Assembly: GCA_965216135.1 (NCBI GenBank)
Contig: CBDCFL010000022.1
Location: 372,001 to 436,000, forward strand
Reading direction: 5' to 3'
DNA length: 64,000 nucleotides
Source of the DNA: CBDCFL01 sp965216135
GTDB taxonomy: Bacteria; Pseudomonadota; Alphaproteobacteria; Rhodobacterales; Rhodobacteraceae
The notes under the pieces were generated by a model that was not told the origin of the DNA, made no database searches, and saw nothing but the letters and a program-made list of their open reading frames with translations. The translations under genes and the position numbers were made by a program. Of the stretch, positions 63,962 to 64,000 are shown one piece after another (position 1 is the first letter of the stretch; each line of letters opens with the position of its first letter).

Positions 63962-64000
63962 AACAGGTCTCCCTCCCATAATTGTTATGTTTGCCGCGGC

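Noticed and set aside
1..64000. tRNA, rRNA or riboswitch genes
   Set aside because: I looked for cloverleaf-like GTTCRANNC cores and conserved riboswitch boxes and saw none I could defend.

Overview
The window looks like a chromosomal segment of an alphaproteobacterium, most likely a marine or host-associated Rhodobacteraceae/Roseobacter relative. This is inferred from gene content (DmdC-type acyl-CoA dehydrogenase, DUF1194, DUF3572, non-pyrrolysine MttB, H-NOX with a diguanylate cyclase, RutR/PreA/PreT pyrimidine catabolism, DUF1403) and from GC-rich codon use. No rRNA, tRNA or CRISPR array was recognised.

Layout. 1-960: edge of an ISNCY-type element. 1-12.7 kb: a DMT transporter with a shifted N-terminus, a sulfotransferase, then a minus-strand fatty-acid block (MerR regulators, acyl-CoA dehydrogenase, small conserved protein, GST, thiolase, FadJ). 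In this block fadJ is split by an IS630-like element and one merR by an IS1595 element. 12.8-23.7 kb: thioesterase pair, two MATE exporters, glyoxalase I, DUF1194, PleD-like protein (shifted), DUF3572, HAD phosphatase, MttB-family methyltransferase, degenerate H-NOX and an HNOBA-GGDEF gene with an in-frame amber. 23.7-26.4 kb: family-5 solute-binding protein and a TerC protein. 26.5-38.8 kb: an essentially intact reductive pyrimidine-degradation regulon. rutR is divergent from carbamoylase, hydA and an ABC transporter; the preT-VOC-preA operon runs towards it from the other side. RutR-like palindromes precede both operons. 38.9-41 kb: a second beta-oxidation multifunctional enzyme.

41-50 kb is an insertion-sequence graveyard built on a formerly four-gene operon: MBOAT acyltransferase, adenylation enzyme, carrier protein and sulfotransferase. 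This is dlt-like in logic. IS30, two IS200, IS5, IS630 and IS256 sequences now cut it, yet computed removal of IS5, IS630 and one IS200 restores exact reading frames in the adenylation and carrier genes. 50-61 kb: a divergent tyrosine-integrase remnant, DUF1403 and ScpB module, a decayed AAA ATPase, IS3 and IS21 elements, a serine recombinase, an IS6 fragment and a HEPN-motif protein split by another IS630 copy. 61.8-64 kb: a secreted ankyrin-repeat protein made of 102-bp units and a secreted hypothetical with a translationally coupled small membrane ORF.

Two themes recur. First, IS insertions can be dated and undone because target duplications are still visible. The five IS630-like copies have TA-bounded ends, and four of them sit between 3-bp TNA repeats. 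Second, there are many single-base shifts and two in-frame amber codons. These mean either genuine genome decay or residual sequencing error, which cannot be separated from the sequence alone.
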